From positions 62,001 to 126,000 of the forward strand of contig NZ_WQFE01000010.1 in the NCBI RefSeq assembly GCF_013033965.1: a DNA stretch of 64,000 bases, read 5' to 3'. Origin of the DNA: Ruegeria atlantica (lineage in GTDB: Bacteria; Pseudomonadota; Alphaproteobacteria; Rhodobacterales; Rhodobacteraceae). A program made the position numbers and the translations under genes. Positions within the stretch are counted from its first letter, which is position 1. The number at the start of each line of letters is the position of its first letter. The notes under the pieces were generated by a model, which was not told the DNA's origin, searched no databases, and worked only from the letters and a program-made list of their open reading frames with translations. Below, piece after piece: positions 36,172 through 43,881 of this stretch.

Positions 36172-36786
36172 ATGTCTAGCACTGAAGCTGAGCGTCCGTT
36201 GGTCGTCGAAAGTGCAGAAAAGAAGAGCTCGCAAAAAATCACTGACGAGTTGCCAGTCATTATTGGGTATCCGCTGAAAGCAGTGGCTTTTGTCATGAGG
36301 CAGATCGTTATGTTTGCCGGTTTCCTGATGGCTTTCACATTTGGTGCAGTTGTTGTCATCCGGTATGGATTTGGCGGTGATCTGTTTGCCTACGAAGAGT
36401 GGCTTTTGGGCATTAGCATCATCGGCTTTTTTGCAGGTGCTGTTCTGGCCTCTGCCCGCAACCTGCACATCAACGCGGACATTCTTGGCATTGTGATCCA
36501 AAACCCTCGGTTGATTTGGTGGCGCGGCTTTGTCGTCCTGACAGTCGAGGTGCTGGTGATCCTGTTCCTCATGTACGCCTGCTATGTCTCGCTGCTTGAT
36601 GACTTCTCATTCCCGCGGCTGCGCGCAACCCCGGTGCTGCGCATTCCGTTTGTGACCTGGCGGATTGCGATCATGATTGCCTTTGGCCTCATGGCGACGT
36701 TCACGGCGGCATATTTGTACGTGCATATCCGCAAAGGGCTCGGTCTACCCCTGAGATCAGAAATGCAAAAAGGAGAAACCCAATGA
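36172..36786 (+). CDS. TRAP transporter small permease, DctQ family
   Basis: A 204-residue membrane protein. A polar N-terminus of about 35 residues precedes four hydrophobic helices, at about 40-65, 80-98, 115-138 and 155-178. ARNLHINADILG in the second half is the DctQ-type motif. GGGAGG precedes the ATG. The stop overlaps the large-permease start by four bases (ATGA). Confidence 0.88.
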   Translation: MSSTEAERPLVVESAEKKSSQKITDELPVIIGYPLKAVAFVMRQIVMFAGFLMAFTFGAVVVIRYGFGGDLFAYEEWLLGISIIGFFAGAVLASARNLHINADILGIVIQNPRLIWWRGFVVLTVEVLVILFLMYACYVSLLDDFSFPRLRATPVLRIPFVTWRIAIMIAFGLMATFTAAYLYVHIRKGLGLPLRSEMQKGETQ

Positions 36787-38075
36787 TCATCGGAGGAAGT
36801 CTCCTTATCGTCTGCTTTATGCTGCTGTTAGGCGTCAGCGTTTATGTGGCATTCGGATCGGTTTTGATTTTCATCGCGCTCGTCGGAGATCAATCCATCA
36901 CTGGCTACTTGCCCACCGGTTCTACAGGTATCCGCTCACTGGTGCTTCTGGCGATCCCACTCTTCATGATCGCCGGTGGAATAATGGAAAAAGGTAAAAT
37001 CGCAGCGCCTCTTGTCTCGTTGGCTGAAATGTTCATTGGCCATATCAAAGGAGGACTGAGCGCGGCTGGGGTGTTGGCCTGCGGTGTGTTCGGCTCCATT
37101 TCCGGTAGTGCCAACGCAACGCTGACCTGTATCGGTGGCATCATGATGCCCCATCTGAAAAAGGCCAACTATCCGGGTGGGCAATCGGCGGCTCTGATCG
37201 TGGCGGCCAGCCCGTTGGGTCTGTTGATCCCACCGAGTTCGTCTCATATCCTCTATGGCTGGGTTGCACAGCAGCACGTACTGAAGTGCTTCTTGTCCAC
37301 GGTCATTCCGGCGATCATCCTGATCACGCTTTTGATCGTCGTAAATCAGTTCATGCTGCGGAAGTATGACGACATTAACCTGACGGAACGTCCTAAACCG
37401 TTTCTGCCGACATTCGGAGTACAGGCGCGCCTGGCCGGACCTGCGCTTATGATGCCGCTGATCATTCTGGGCGGAATCTATGGTGGCATCATGACGCCGA
37501 CCGAGGCTGCAGGTATTGCAGTAGTCTACTCGATCCCGATCGCGATCTACTTCTATCACGGCCTGACCTGGAAAACACTGTCTCAGACCATCCAGAATTC
37601 CGGTGTTACGATTGGTGTGGTCATGGTCATGATCTTCATGGTTCTGATCGTATCGGACAACCTGATCTCGCAAGGTGCACCTCAGTTGGCCAAGAATCTG
37701 GTTTATTCCGTTTCGGACAATCCGGTCGTCATCCTTCTAATGATTAATGTCGTGATGATCCTGATCGGAATGCTGATGGATGATATCTCCGGTCTGCTTC
37801 TGGCGACTCCGATCTTGCTGCCCATCGCGCAGAGCACTGGTATGGACCCGATTCATTTTGCGGCTGTGATTGGCGTGAACCTGGGAATGGCAAACATCAC
37901 CCCACCAACCGCGCCACTGCTCTATCTAGGTGCTCAGGTTTGTGATGAGCCGGTTTCGCGCATGCTGTGGCCGACATTGATCTTCATTGTCTTTGCCTGG
38001 CTTCCCACGCTGATGCTGACAACATTCGTGCCAGAGTTGGCCCTTTTCCTGCCCGACCTCCTGCTCAGCAGGTAA
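36783..38075 (+). CDS. TRAP transporter large permease, DctM family
   Basis: A 430-residue, twelve-helix permease with the DctM signatures GVFGSISGSANATLTCIGG, ASPLGLLIPPSSSHILYGW and GGIYGGIMTPTEAAGIAVVY. It pairs with the DctQ protein whose gene it overlaps by four bases and with the binding protein upstream. The variant PPSSSHILYGW in place of the common PPS[IT]xxxxYG may reflect ligand class. Probably imports the omega-amino acid used by this operon. Confidence 0.93.
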   Translation: MIIGGSLLIVCFMLLLGVSVYVAFGSVLIFIALVGDQSITGYLPTGSTGIRSLVLLAIPLFMIAGGIMEKGKIAAPLVSLAEMFIGHIKGGLSAAGVLACGVFGSISGSANATLTCIGGIMMPHLKKANYPGGQSAALIVAASPLGLLIPPSSSHILYGWVAQQHVLKCFLSTVIPAIILITLLIVVNQFMLRKYDDINLTERPKPFLPTFGVQARLAGPALMMPLIILGGIYGGIMTPTEAAGIAVVYSIPIAIYFYHGLTWKTLSQTIQNSGVTIGVVMVMIFMVLIVSDNLISQGAPQLAKNLVYSVSDNPVVILLMINVVMILIGMLMDDISGLLLATPILLPIAQSTGMDPIHFAAVIGVNLGMANITPPTAPLLYLGAQVCDEPVSRMLWPTLIFIVFAWLPTLMLTTFVPELALFLPDLLLSR

Positions 38076-38111
38076 CGACGGGAAGCGCAAAAGCCCAGGA
38101 CGAAACAGCAC

Positions 38112-38137
38112 GCACCCCAATCTTGCGGTTGGGGTGC
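38112..38137 (+). other. Intercistronic hairpin
   Basis: GCACCCCAA (38112-38120) pairs with TTGGGGTGC (38129-38137). There is no T run, so it is more likely an RNA processing or stability element between dctM and the Usp gene than a strong terminator. Confidence 0.5.
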
Positions 38138-38215
38138 CTGAGCGCCCTCCCGAAGATGAAGTGGGAGAGGTCAGTTACCAGCAGAAAACTGAAAACCTGA
38201 ATACGGAGGTTTGAA

Positions 38216-38626
38216 ATGTACAAAAATATCCTAGTCGCGCTGTCTCTGGAACACGGCATCAGTGATCACGCGCTCTCGGCGGCACACGCCCTTGTATCCG
38301 AAGGCGGAAGAATTACAGCGGCACATATTCACGAACCACCAAATAGACAGATAATGTACTATATGGATGAAGGGATTGCCGAAAAATCCCTCCAAAAAGC
38401 CGCGGCGCGCTTAGCCGAACGTCTGAAAGGTGAAACCGAGGTCTCCTCTGTTCTGCTTGAGAGTCAATCGGCTGGTCGGGCGATCACCGAATACGCCAAC
38501 AAACATGGCATCGACTGTATCGTCCTTGCTTCACATAAACCCGGGATGAAGGAGTTCTTTTTGGGTTCAACAGCCGCACTCGTCGTTCGGCACGCGCAGT
38601 GTTCGGTGCATGTACTCCGTCTGTGA
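38216..38626 (+). CDS. Universal stress protein (UspA-like, TRAP-associated)
   Basis: A 136-residue UspA-fold protein, starting MYKNILVALSLEHG and ending with the ATP-binding-type motif GSTAALVVRHAQCSVHVL (G-2x-G-9x-G-[ST] region partly kept as SHKPGMKEFFLGSTA). GGAGG precedes the ATG. Usp proteins encoded after TRAP genes are known, for example TeaD in the ectoine TeaABC system, where TeaD binds ATP and damps transport. By position it may regulate the DctPQM system here. The 140-base gap and hairpin upstream leave room for separate control. Confidence 0.88.
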   Translation: MYKNILVALSLEHGISDHALSAAHALVSEGGRITAAHIHEPPNRQIMYYMDEGIAEKSLQKAAARLAERLKGETEVSSVLLESQSAGRAITEYANKHGIDCIVLASHKPGMKEFFLGSTAALVVRHAQCSVHVLRL

Positions 38627-38755
38627 CGCTAGCGCCCGCAGCATGTCAGTAACTTTGCCCTGTGAAGTCTGCGGTGATAAGCACGTCTCGCCGCGACCAA
38701 GGTCTGCTTTTGGCGCACCTACAAGAATTTCATTTGCGGCATTTGGGAGATAGGA

Positions 38756-39265
38756 CTCGCAGAGAACCATCGCGACCTCGCTCTCTTCAATATGGCCATC
38801 GACAGTAAGTTGCGCGGCTGTGACTTGGTGAAAATGAAAGTCGTAGACATCATGGCCTCTGGTCAGATCAAGGAGCGGGCTTCGGTGTTGCAAAGCAAAA
38901 CTCAGAAACCGGTCCGTTTCGAGATTTCTGAAGGAACTCGAAGCTCAGTCGAGAGGTGGATGGAAGACGAGCTCATGGTCGGCTCTGAATACCTTTGGCC
39001 AGGGCGTTTCCATGAGCGTTTACACATTTCAACGCGCCAGTATGCGCGGATCGTGCGTGATTGGGTCACGTCTATAGGTTTGGAAGCCAGCGCATATGGC
39101 ACACATTCAATGCGGCGAACAAAGGTCACTCAAATTTACAAGAAGACAGGCAATCTGCGTGCGGTACAACTCTTGCTTGGGCACACTAAGATGGACAGCA
39201 CCGTTCGGTATCTCGGTGTTGAGCTCGAGGATGCACTTGCCATAGCAGAGGCCATGGAAATCTGA
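38756..39265 (+). pseudogene. Tyrosine recombinase/integrase, N-terminally truncated copy
   Basis: From codon LAENHRD onward this frame matches the integrase at 12532-13164 residue for residue in most positions, through LRGCDLVKMKV, GTHSMRR and LLGHTKMDSTVRYLG, to a TGA at 39265. It has Gln where copy 1 has TAG. The first 41 or so residues are missing: sequence upstream of 38756 no longer matches and the frame has no proper start; an internal ATG lies at 38792. All catalytic residues (Arg, His-x-x-Arg, His, Tyr) remain, but the N-terminal DNA-binding part is lost. A GGGCCGC...GCGGCCC hairpin follows, as in copy 1. Confidence 0.82.
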
Positions 39266-39289
39266 CTACTACGGGCCGCTTTCGTTGGC

Positions 39290-39369
39290 GGCCCATACCT
39301 GCCTTCATCCGGTTAGGTCACCGCAACGCTGCAACCCGTCGGGCCGAACTTACGCTGCGAGCGCAAAAC
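39290..39369. repeat. Degenerate dispersed repeat, copy C, in a non-coding gap
   Basis: The segment CTGCC...CGCAACGCTGC..CCCGTCGGGCC..CTTACGCTGCGAGCGCAAAAC resembles copy A (13191-13270), also directly after the hairpin that follows an integrase remnant. The rest of the 315-base gap up to the TIR gene (39370-39580) holds no recognisable feature. Confidence 0.4.
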
Positions 39370-39580
39370 AAAAGTCTAAGTGAACTAACGGAAGCGGGCA
39401 AAGTCAGCCTTCGCCGCAAATGAGCCAATGTCCAGTACGGCCAACTCTGCCAAATTGGTCTTCTTCGCAGCAATGACACCCCCCAATTTCATGGCAAAAA
39501 GGGGGAAGAGCCCTTATTCCACTGTCGGCGTCTGAAAAATCGGATAAACAGCACCCAGAACAATATTGTTTGGAATTGCG

Positions 39581-40525
39581 ATGTCCTCAGTTTTCTTCTC
39601 TTACAGCCATGCAGACGAGGCGCTTCGCGACCAGCTTGAAAAGCAACTGGCAATCTTGAAACGCCAAGGTTTGATAGAAACATGGCATGACCGGCGGATT
39701 GATCCTGGCCAAGAGTTTGGCGGCGAGATCAACACTCACGTTGAGAACGATGACATCATACTTCTTTTGATCAGTTCCGATTTTCTTGCATCTGAATATT
39801 GCTACGAAAAGGAGATGTTGCGGGCGGTTGAGAGGCATGAACGTAAGGAAGCGATCGTCATTCCAGTTATCTTGCGTGATTGTCTTTGGCACGACACTCC
39901 GTTTGGCAAAATTCTCGGAGTTCCAACCGACGGAAAACCAGTCACGCAGTGGCCTGATAGAGATCAAGCGTTTCGGGAGGTTGCTCAAGCTGTTCAGAAA
40001 GCTGCAAAGCGACCTGGTGGTTCAGCGCAATCCCAAGCTTTATCTAAAGCCATTCATCAGGTTTCACCTTTGATAACCGAACCCAGAATTAGATCAAGCA
40101 ATCTCAGAGTATCCAAGTCGTTCACAGACCGTGATCGTGACGTCTTTCTGCGTGAAGCGTTCGACTACATGGCCAAATACTTTGAGAATTCGTTGACCGA
40201 ACTTGCATCTCGCAATCCAGAGATCGAAGGGACCTTTAGGCGTATCGATGCCAACAGGTTCACGGCAGTCTGTTATCGCGGCGGCAAAAAAGTCAGCGCG
40301 TGCACCATTTTCATGGGGTCGGAACATTTTGGTGGAATTGCCTACTCAGGGAGCGAAAATGCTGCCACCAATGGCTTTAACGAGCAGCTTTCGGTAGAAG
40401 CTGACGATCAGGCCTTGTTTTTGAAAAGTCTTGGAATGGGGGTTGGTCGCCAAGAAGGTGTTAAGCTGACATTTGAAGGTGGAGCTTCACTTTACTGGGA
40501 CATGCTGATCGAAGAACTGCAGTAG
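39581..40525 (+). CDS. TIR-domain protein with unknown C-terminal domain
   Basis: A 314-residue protein. Residues 1-135 form a TIR domain: the first strand and loop read SVFFSYSHADEALRDQLE, and the region LLLISSDFLASEYCYEKEML carries the Cys and the Glu (about E78) that corresponds to the catalytic Glu of TIR NAD-cleaving enzymes. A linker at about 135-175 is followed by a C-terminal domain (about 180-314) that was not recognised; it may be the sensor part. The ATG at 39581 is preferred over a TTG at 39566. It lies between an integrase remnant and an IS110 element. Bacterial TIR proteins often act in phage defence by depleting NAD or making signal molecules; that role is inferred. Confidence 0.82.
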   Translation: MSSVFFSYSHADEALRDQLEKQLAILKRQGLIETWHDRRIDPGQEFGGEINTHVENDDIILLLISSDFLASEYCYEKEMLRAVERHERKEAIVIPVILRDCLWHDTPFGKILGVPTDGKPVTQWPDRDQAFREVAQAVQKAAKRPGGSAQSQALSKAIHQVSPLITEPRIRSSNLRVSKSFTDRDRDVFLREAFDYMAKYFENSLTELASRNPEIEGTFRRIDANRFTAVCYRGGKKVSACTIFMGSEHFGGIAYSGSENAATNGFNEQLSVEADDQALFLKSLGMGVGRQEGVKLTFEGGASLYWDMLIEELQ

Positions 40526-40551
40526 GATTCCTACTTTTGGCAATATTCTAA

Positions 40552-41061
40552 TCAAGACTGCGAAACCTGCCTAGAGTGGTTGTGGCGGAAGATCACGGGA
40601 GCTAAGCCAGTCTCGGGATCAGTCTCGTTGAGGACAATTTTCCAAGATTTAAACACTACTTCAACGGGTGATCTATTAGAAACGGTGCCAGTCAGTGGAA
40701 AGTTGATCTTGCTCTTCATGGGGCCTCGAGGCTGATACGCGCACAAGCCATAGGCACCATTACACATAACTATGTCGCCAATTTCGGGGGAGGCGTAAAC
40801 TCCCATTTGGATATCGCCAGTTGGGTCGATAACTAGTTTCCAGTCCTGGCCATAAGAAAGGCAGAGGCCAGGTCTGTGTTCCACATAGTGAATACTGAAC
40901 AGATCACTACCCTGGTCATGCATTGTAGCAAAACCAAGATCCTCCTTGAGTTTGACAACAAGCATGGCCAGTTCAGCCCCTCTGCCAAAGTTGCAGAGAC
41001 CGATTTCTCCCACTTCTAAGTCAGCCATGGGTTTGAGGGTTGTTGAAAAGAGAACTTCCAT
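40552..41061 (-). CDS. Hypothetical protein
   Basis: A 169-residue protein, convergent with the TIR gene with only 26 bases between the stops. The ATG at 41061 follows AGGTGA; a longer frame to 41112 has no support. The sequence is beta-rich (MEVLFSTTLKPMADLEVGEIG, then LGFATMHDQGSDLFSIHYVEH) with no signal peptide, membrane segment or known domain. It does not overlap with the TIR gene and is on the other strand, so a shared function is not evident. Confidence 0.65.
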   Translation of the reverse strand: MEVLFSTTLKPMADLEVGEIGLCNFGRGAELAMLVVKLKEDLGFATMHDQGSDLFSIHYVEHRPGLCLSYGQDWKLVIDPTGDIQMGVYASPEIGDIVMCNGAYGLCAYQPRGPMKSKINFPLTGTVSNRSPVEVVFKSWKIVLNETDPETGLAPVIFRHNHSRQVSQS

Positions 41062-41252
41062 TGAGTCACCTAAATTGGCTGTATGTTGTTGTAGAAATCT
41101 GCATCCTGTCACGAAGCTGATGCTAAACGCCTGCTCGCGTCATGCTAGCCACATTCAAATTACTGAAACGTAGATTTATTGGGCAAGTATCTCCGGCCCA
41201 GAGCCGACCTTGAGTGCCCAGCCTTGATGCTGCGGTTGCAACCCGCTTTGCG

Positions 41253-41276
41253 GTCATTCGCCGCGCCCGCAAATTC
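41253..41276. repeat. Short copy of dispersed repeat core before IS element
   Basis: GTCATTCGCCGCGCCCGCAA matches the core of the dispersed repeat. The rest of 41062-41319 contains no gene. Confidence 0.3.
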
Positions 41277-41319
41277 TGTGGTTGGACAAATTCACAGAGC
41301 GCGGACAAAGCCGATGGGG

Positions 41320-42656
41320 TGGATGGCTCCTGCTCCAACCGGCGTCGCGATGCGCCATAGTGCAGGCGTCGAAGTCTGCTTATGAGAGGAGCCACCCCAT
41401 GCACGTTACCACAATCGGCGTTGATCTGGCGAAGAACGTTTTTCAGGTCCACGGAATTGCAGGAGATGACAGTGTCGTCTTCAACAAACCGCTACGCCGC
41501 GCACAAGTTTTGCCGTTCTTCGCGAAGTTAGAACCCTGCCTGATTGGTATGGAGTCTTGCAGCACGGCTCACCATTGGGCTCGTGAACTGACCGCCTTGG
41601 GCCACGACGTGCGTTTGATCCCGCCGATGTATGTCAAACCTTACGTGAAGCGCGGCAAATCCGATGCGATTGATGCTGAGGCAATCTGCGAGGCTGTTAC
41701 CCGTCCGACCATGCGTTTCGTCGCGACCAAGACGGTTGAGCAACAAGCCCTGTTATCGCTTCATCGTGCTCGCGATCTCTTGGTGCGGCAACGTACGCAG
41801 CTCATAAACGGCCTGCGAGGGCTGGTCGCTGAGTTCGGCATCTACATTCCCAGAGGGTTGGCTCGCGTCATTGGGTTTGCTGAAGACATCACCCTCGGAG
41901 ATGTGCTCGATCTGCCAGACATCGCCAATGAGGTGATCCGCAACCTGTCCGAACAGCTTATGGCGTTGCAGAAGCGCGTCCGCTGGTACGAAGAACGTTT
42001 GAAGCAGGTTGCCAAGGAAGATGAGCGGGTAAGACTGTTGCGAACCATCCCGGGCGTTGGAGCGGTGACCGCCTCAGCGATCATCGCCAGCATCGGAGAC
42101 GGGCACCAGTTCAGGAATGGCCGCGAATTTGCGGCGTGGCTTGGCTTGACGCCCGCGAATAAATCCAGCGGTGGAAAAGAGAAGCTGGGACGGATCACCA
42201 AAATGGGCGATCAGTACTTAAGATCGTTGCTTGTCGTCGGGATGACATCGCTGGTCAGGCAAACCCGATCACATCCAGAGCGCGCAAGCAAATGGCTGAC
42301 GTTGCTACTCGAACGCAAACCTGCCCGCCTGGCTACAGTTACTATGGCCAACAAGACGGCTCGGATTGTATGGGCCGTTCTCACTCGTAACACACCCTAC
42401 AACCCACATATGGCCTGAGGAGGAAGAACAACGAGTTAGCAAGACCAGCGAATTGATGGTGCAAAAGTCAGCCGCCAAAACCAGGACAACCCGTCGAAGG
42501 TCCCGGGCATCATAGCCCGCTAAGCCGTAAAGGACTTGGTTTACGGAACCCATCAGGGCCAGCGGTCAAAGCCGCACAAACAGGCCGGACACACGACTGC
42601 TTCTGACAAATGCACGAAATCAGCTCAAAAATGTCTTGCTATGCAGGAGCCATCCA
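41320..42656 (+). mobile_element. IS110 family (IS1111-like) insertion sequence
   Basis: An intact transposase gene (41399-42418) is flanked by perfect 14-base inverted repeats, TGGATGGCTCCTGC at 41320-41333 and GCAGGAGCCATCCA at 42643-42656. Subterminal inverted repeats of about this length, with several bases outside them, characterise the IS1111 branch of IS110, so the true ends lie slightly outside the stated limits. The non-coding parts are 65 bases upstream and 224 bases downstream of the gene; the longer one is where a guide (bridge) RNA would be expected in this family. No target duplication is expected. Confidence 0.8.
41399..42418 (+). CDS. IS110 family transposase
   Basis: A 339-residue DEDD-type transposase, full length. 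The N-terminal RuvC-like domain has D9 (IGVDLAKNVFQVHG), E52 (IGMESC), D89 and D92 (KSDAIDAEAI). A coiled-coil-like middle (SEQLMALQKRVRWYEERLKQ) is followed by the C-terminal Tnp20 domain with IPGVGAVTASAIIASIG and LGLTPANKSSGGKEKLGRIT, which holds the conserved Ser. The frame opens at 41282 but the family start is the ATG at 41399 after GAGAGGAG. The gene appears functional. Confidence 0.95.
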   Translation: MHVTTIGVDLAKNVFQVHGIAGDDSVVFNKPLRRAQVLPFFAKLEPCLIGMESCSTAHHWARELTALGHDVRLIPPMYVKPYVKRGKSDAIDAEAICEAVTRPTMRFVATKTVEQQALLSLHRARDLLVRQRTQLINGLRGLVAEFGIYIPRGLARVIGFAEDITLGDVLDLPDIANEVIRNLSEQLMALQKRVRWYEERLKQVAKEDERVRLLRTIPGVGAVTASAIIASIGDGHQFRNGREFAAWLGLTPANKSSGGKEKLGRITKMGDQYLRSLLVVGMTSLVRQTRSHPERASKWLTLLLERKPARLATVTMANKTARIVWAVLTRNTPYNPHMA

Positions 42657-42784
42657 CACACGACCTTCGATCCGATCCAAGAAACTGGAGGTTCTGGTCC
42701 CATAGCTGACGTTGTCAACTTGTCGTAGGTCGATCCAAGTGGACATTCCCTCCCATCAGTTTTTTGTTGGTAAAACAATGTTAT

Positions 42785-43753
42785 TCAGCTTTGCTCGATT
42801 CCTGCTTCATCTATGCCAATTGCATGAGGGTTGGCTTTAACCCCTGCCAACATCTTTAAAACTTCGTCTTTCCAGCCCGCTTTGATCTTTAAAGCCAATT
42901 GAGACGGTGGTCGGTGGTCGGGCTCGAGAAGCGCGTATTCGTATCTTAGTGGTTTTTTGAAGGGCAAGAACGATACTTTTCCGTTGGACAGGTTTAGTTC
43001 TCGTTCAGTCGCTACGGTCAGCGGATCCACGATTGAGTAACACTGACCTGAACTCACAAATGGTATTAAAGGTAGAAAGTACTGACAGGTCACTGTTGGG
43101 TTATAGTCAGCGGATACATCCTTAAACTCTTGCCGAATTTTGCGCTGGAACGGATGCGTGGCATGCAATCCCCCCATAGGGACCCCGTCGAGATCGGAAA
43201 TGGATACGTTCCTGCGCGAAACAAGCGGGCTGTCACGATCAACGGCGCAAAAACAATCTGCTTGGATCCGTTCTGTTGAATACTGAGGCTCATTCCCGGA
43301 TGAATGTTGGAAGTCGGCAAAGCCGAAATCAATATTCTGCGTCCCGGCCAATTCCATGATCTGAGGCGAGCTGCGCGTTGACAACGTGATGCGTATCTCG
43401 GGGTTCTCACCGACCGATTGGCTAATAAATCGCGGGAACAAGAAGGCCGAAGGGCCCGGCATTGTTGCGATATTCAGACTACCGGAATGCCCTTTTATCA
43501 GCCCTTCCATTGTACTGGAAATTGTCGCAAGCCGGTCCAGAATACCTGTTGTTTCGGCCAAAAGGTAATGCGCTTCAGGAACAGGGACCAATCGCCGTCC
43601 TCTACGCTCGAACAGCGTCAGGCCAAGGGTCTTTTCAAGGTTCTTCAAGGCCAGACTGATCGCAGGCTGGGTGCGGTTCAGTTTCTTGGCGGTCTGAGAG
43701 ATAGAGCCGGTCTCCATCACCTCGCGAAAAACGGTCAACTGCATTAGGTTCAT
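42785..43753 (-). CDS. LysR family transcriptional regulator (possible cuyR-like)
   Basis: A 322-residue regulator: winged helix at residues about 3-62 (MQLTVFREVMETGSISQTAK, then RTQPAISLALKNLEKTLG), linker helix, and substrate-binding domain from about 90. The ATG at 43753 is chosen over a TTG two codons upstream. It diverges across 128 bases from the TAXI-TRAP operon, with a dyad-symmetric site between them. In Ruegeria pomeroyi a LysR gene (cuyR) accompanies cuyZ and cuyA for cysteate use; the gene content here is similar, so an equivalent role is inferred. Confidence 0.9.
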   Translation of the reverse strand: MNLMQLTVFREVMETGSISQTAKKLNRTQPAISLALKNLEKTLGLTLFERRGRRLVPVPEAHYLLAETTGILDRLATISSTMEGLIKGHSGSLNIATMPGPSAFLFPRFISQSVGENPEIRITLSTRSSPQIMELAGTQNIDFGFADFQHSSGNEPQYSTERIQADCFCAVDRDSPLVSRRNVSISDLDGVPMGGLHATHPFQRKIRQEFKDVSADYNPTVTCQYFLPLIPFVSSGQCYSIVDPLTVATERELNLSNGKVSFLPFKKPLRYEYALLEPDHRPPSQLALKIKAGWKDEVLKMLAGVKANPHAIGIDEAGIEQS

Positions 43754-43765
43754 GGTCAATATATA

Positions 43766-43780
43766 AGCTAAACCTTAGTT
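43766..43780. promoter_or_regulatory. Candidate LysR binding dyad
   Basis: CTAA-ACC-TTAG at 43768-43778, with outer A and T also paired, lies 13 bases before the LysR start and about 100 bases before the TAXI gene. Position and dyad symmetry fit a LysR site; sequence alone cannot prove it. Confidence 0.35.
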
Positions 43781-43881
43781 TTGTGAAATATAACAAATTT
43801 GTATTTATGAAAATTGCTACTACGCTTGCAGGATCGAAATTCGGCCAAACCGAATCCGACGATCCAACAAGGGAGATGATG

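Noticed and set aside
31003-38626. Calling the operon a taurine pathway
   Set aside because: The layout is similar but no xsc or pta gene is present and MmsA fits beta-alanine-like substrates better.
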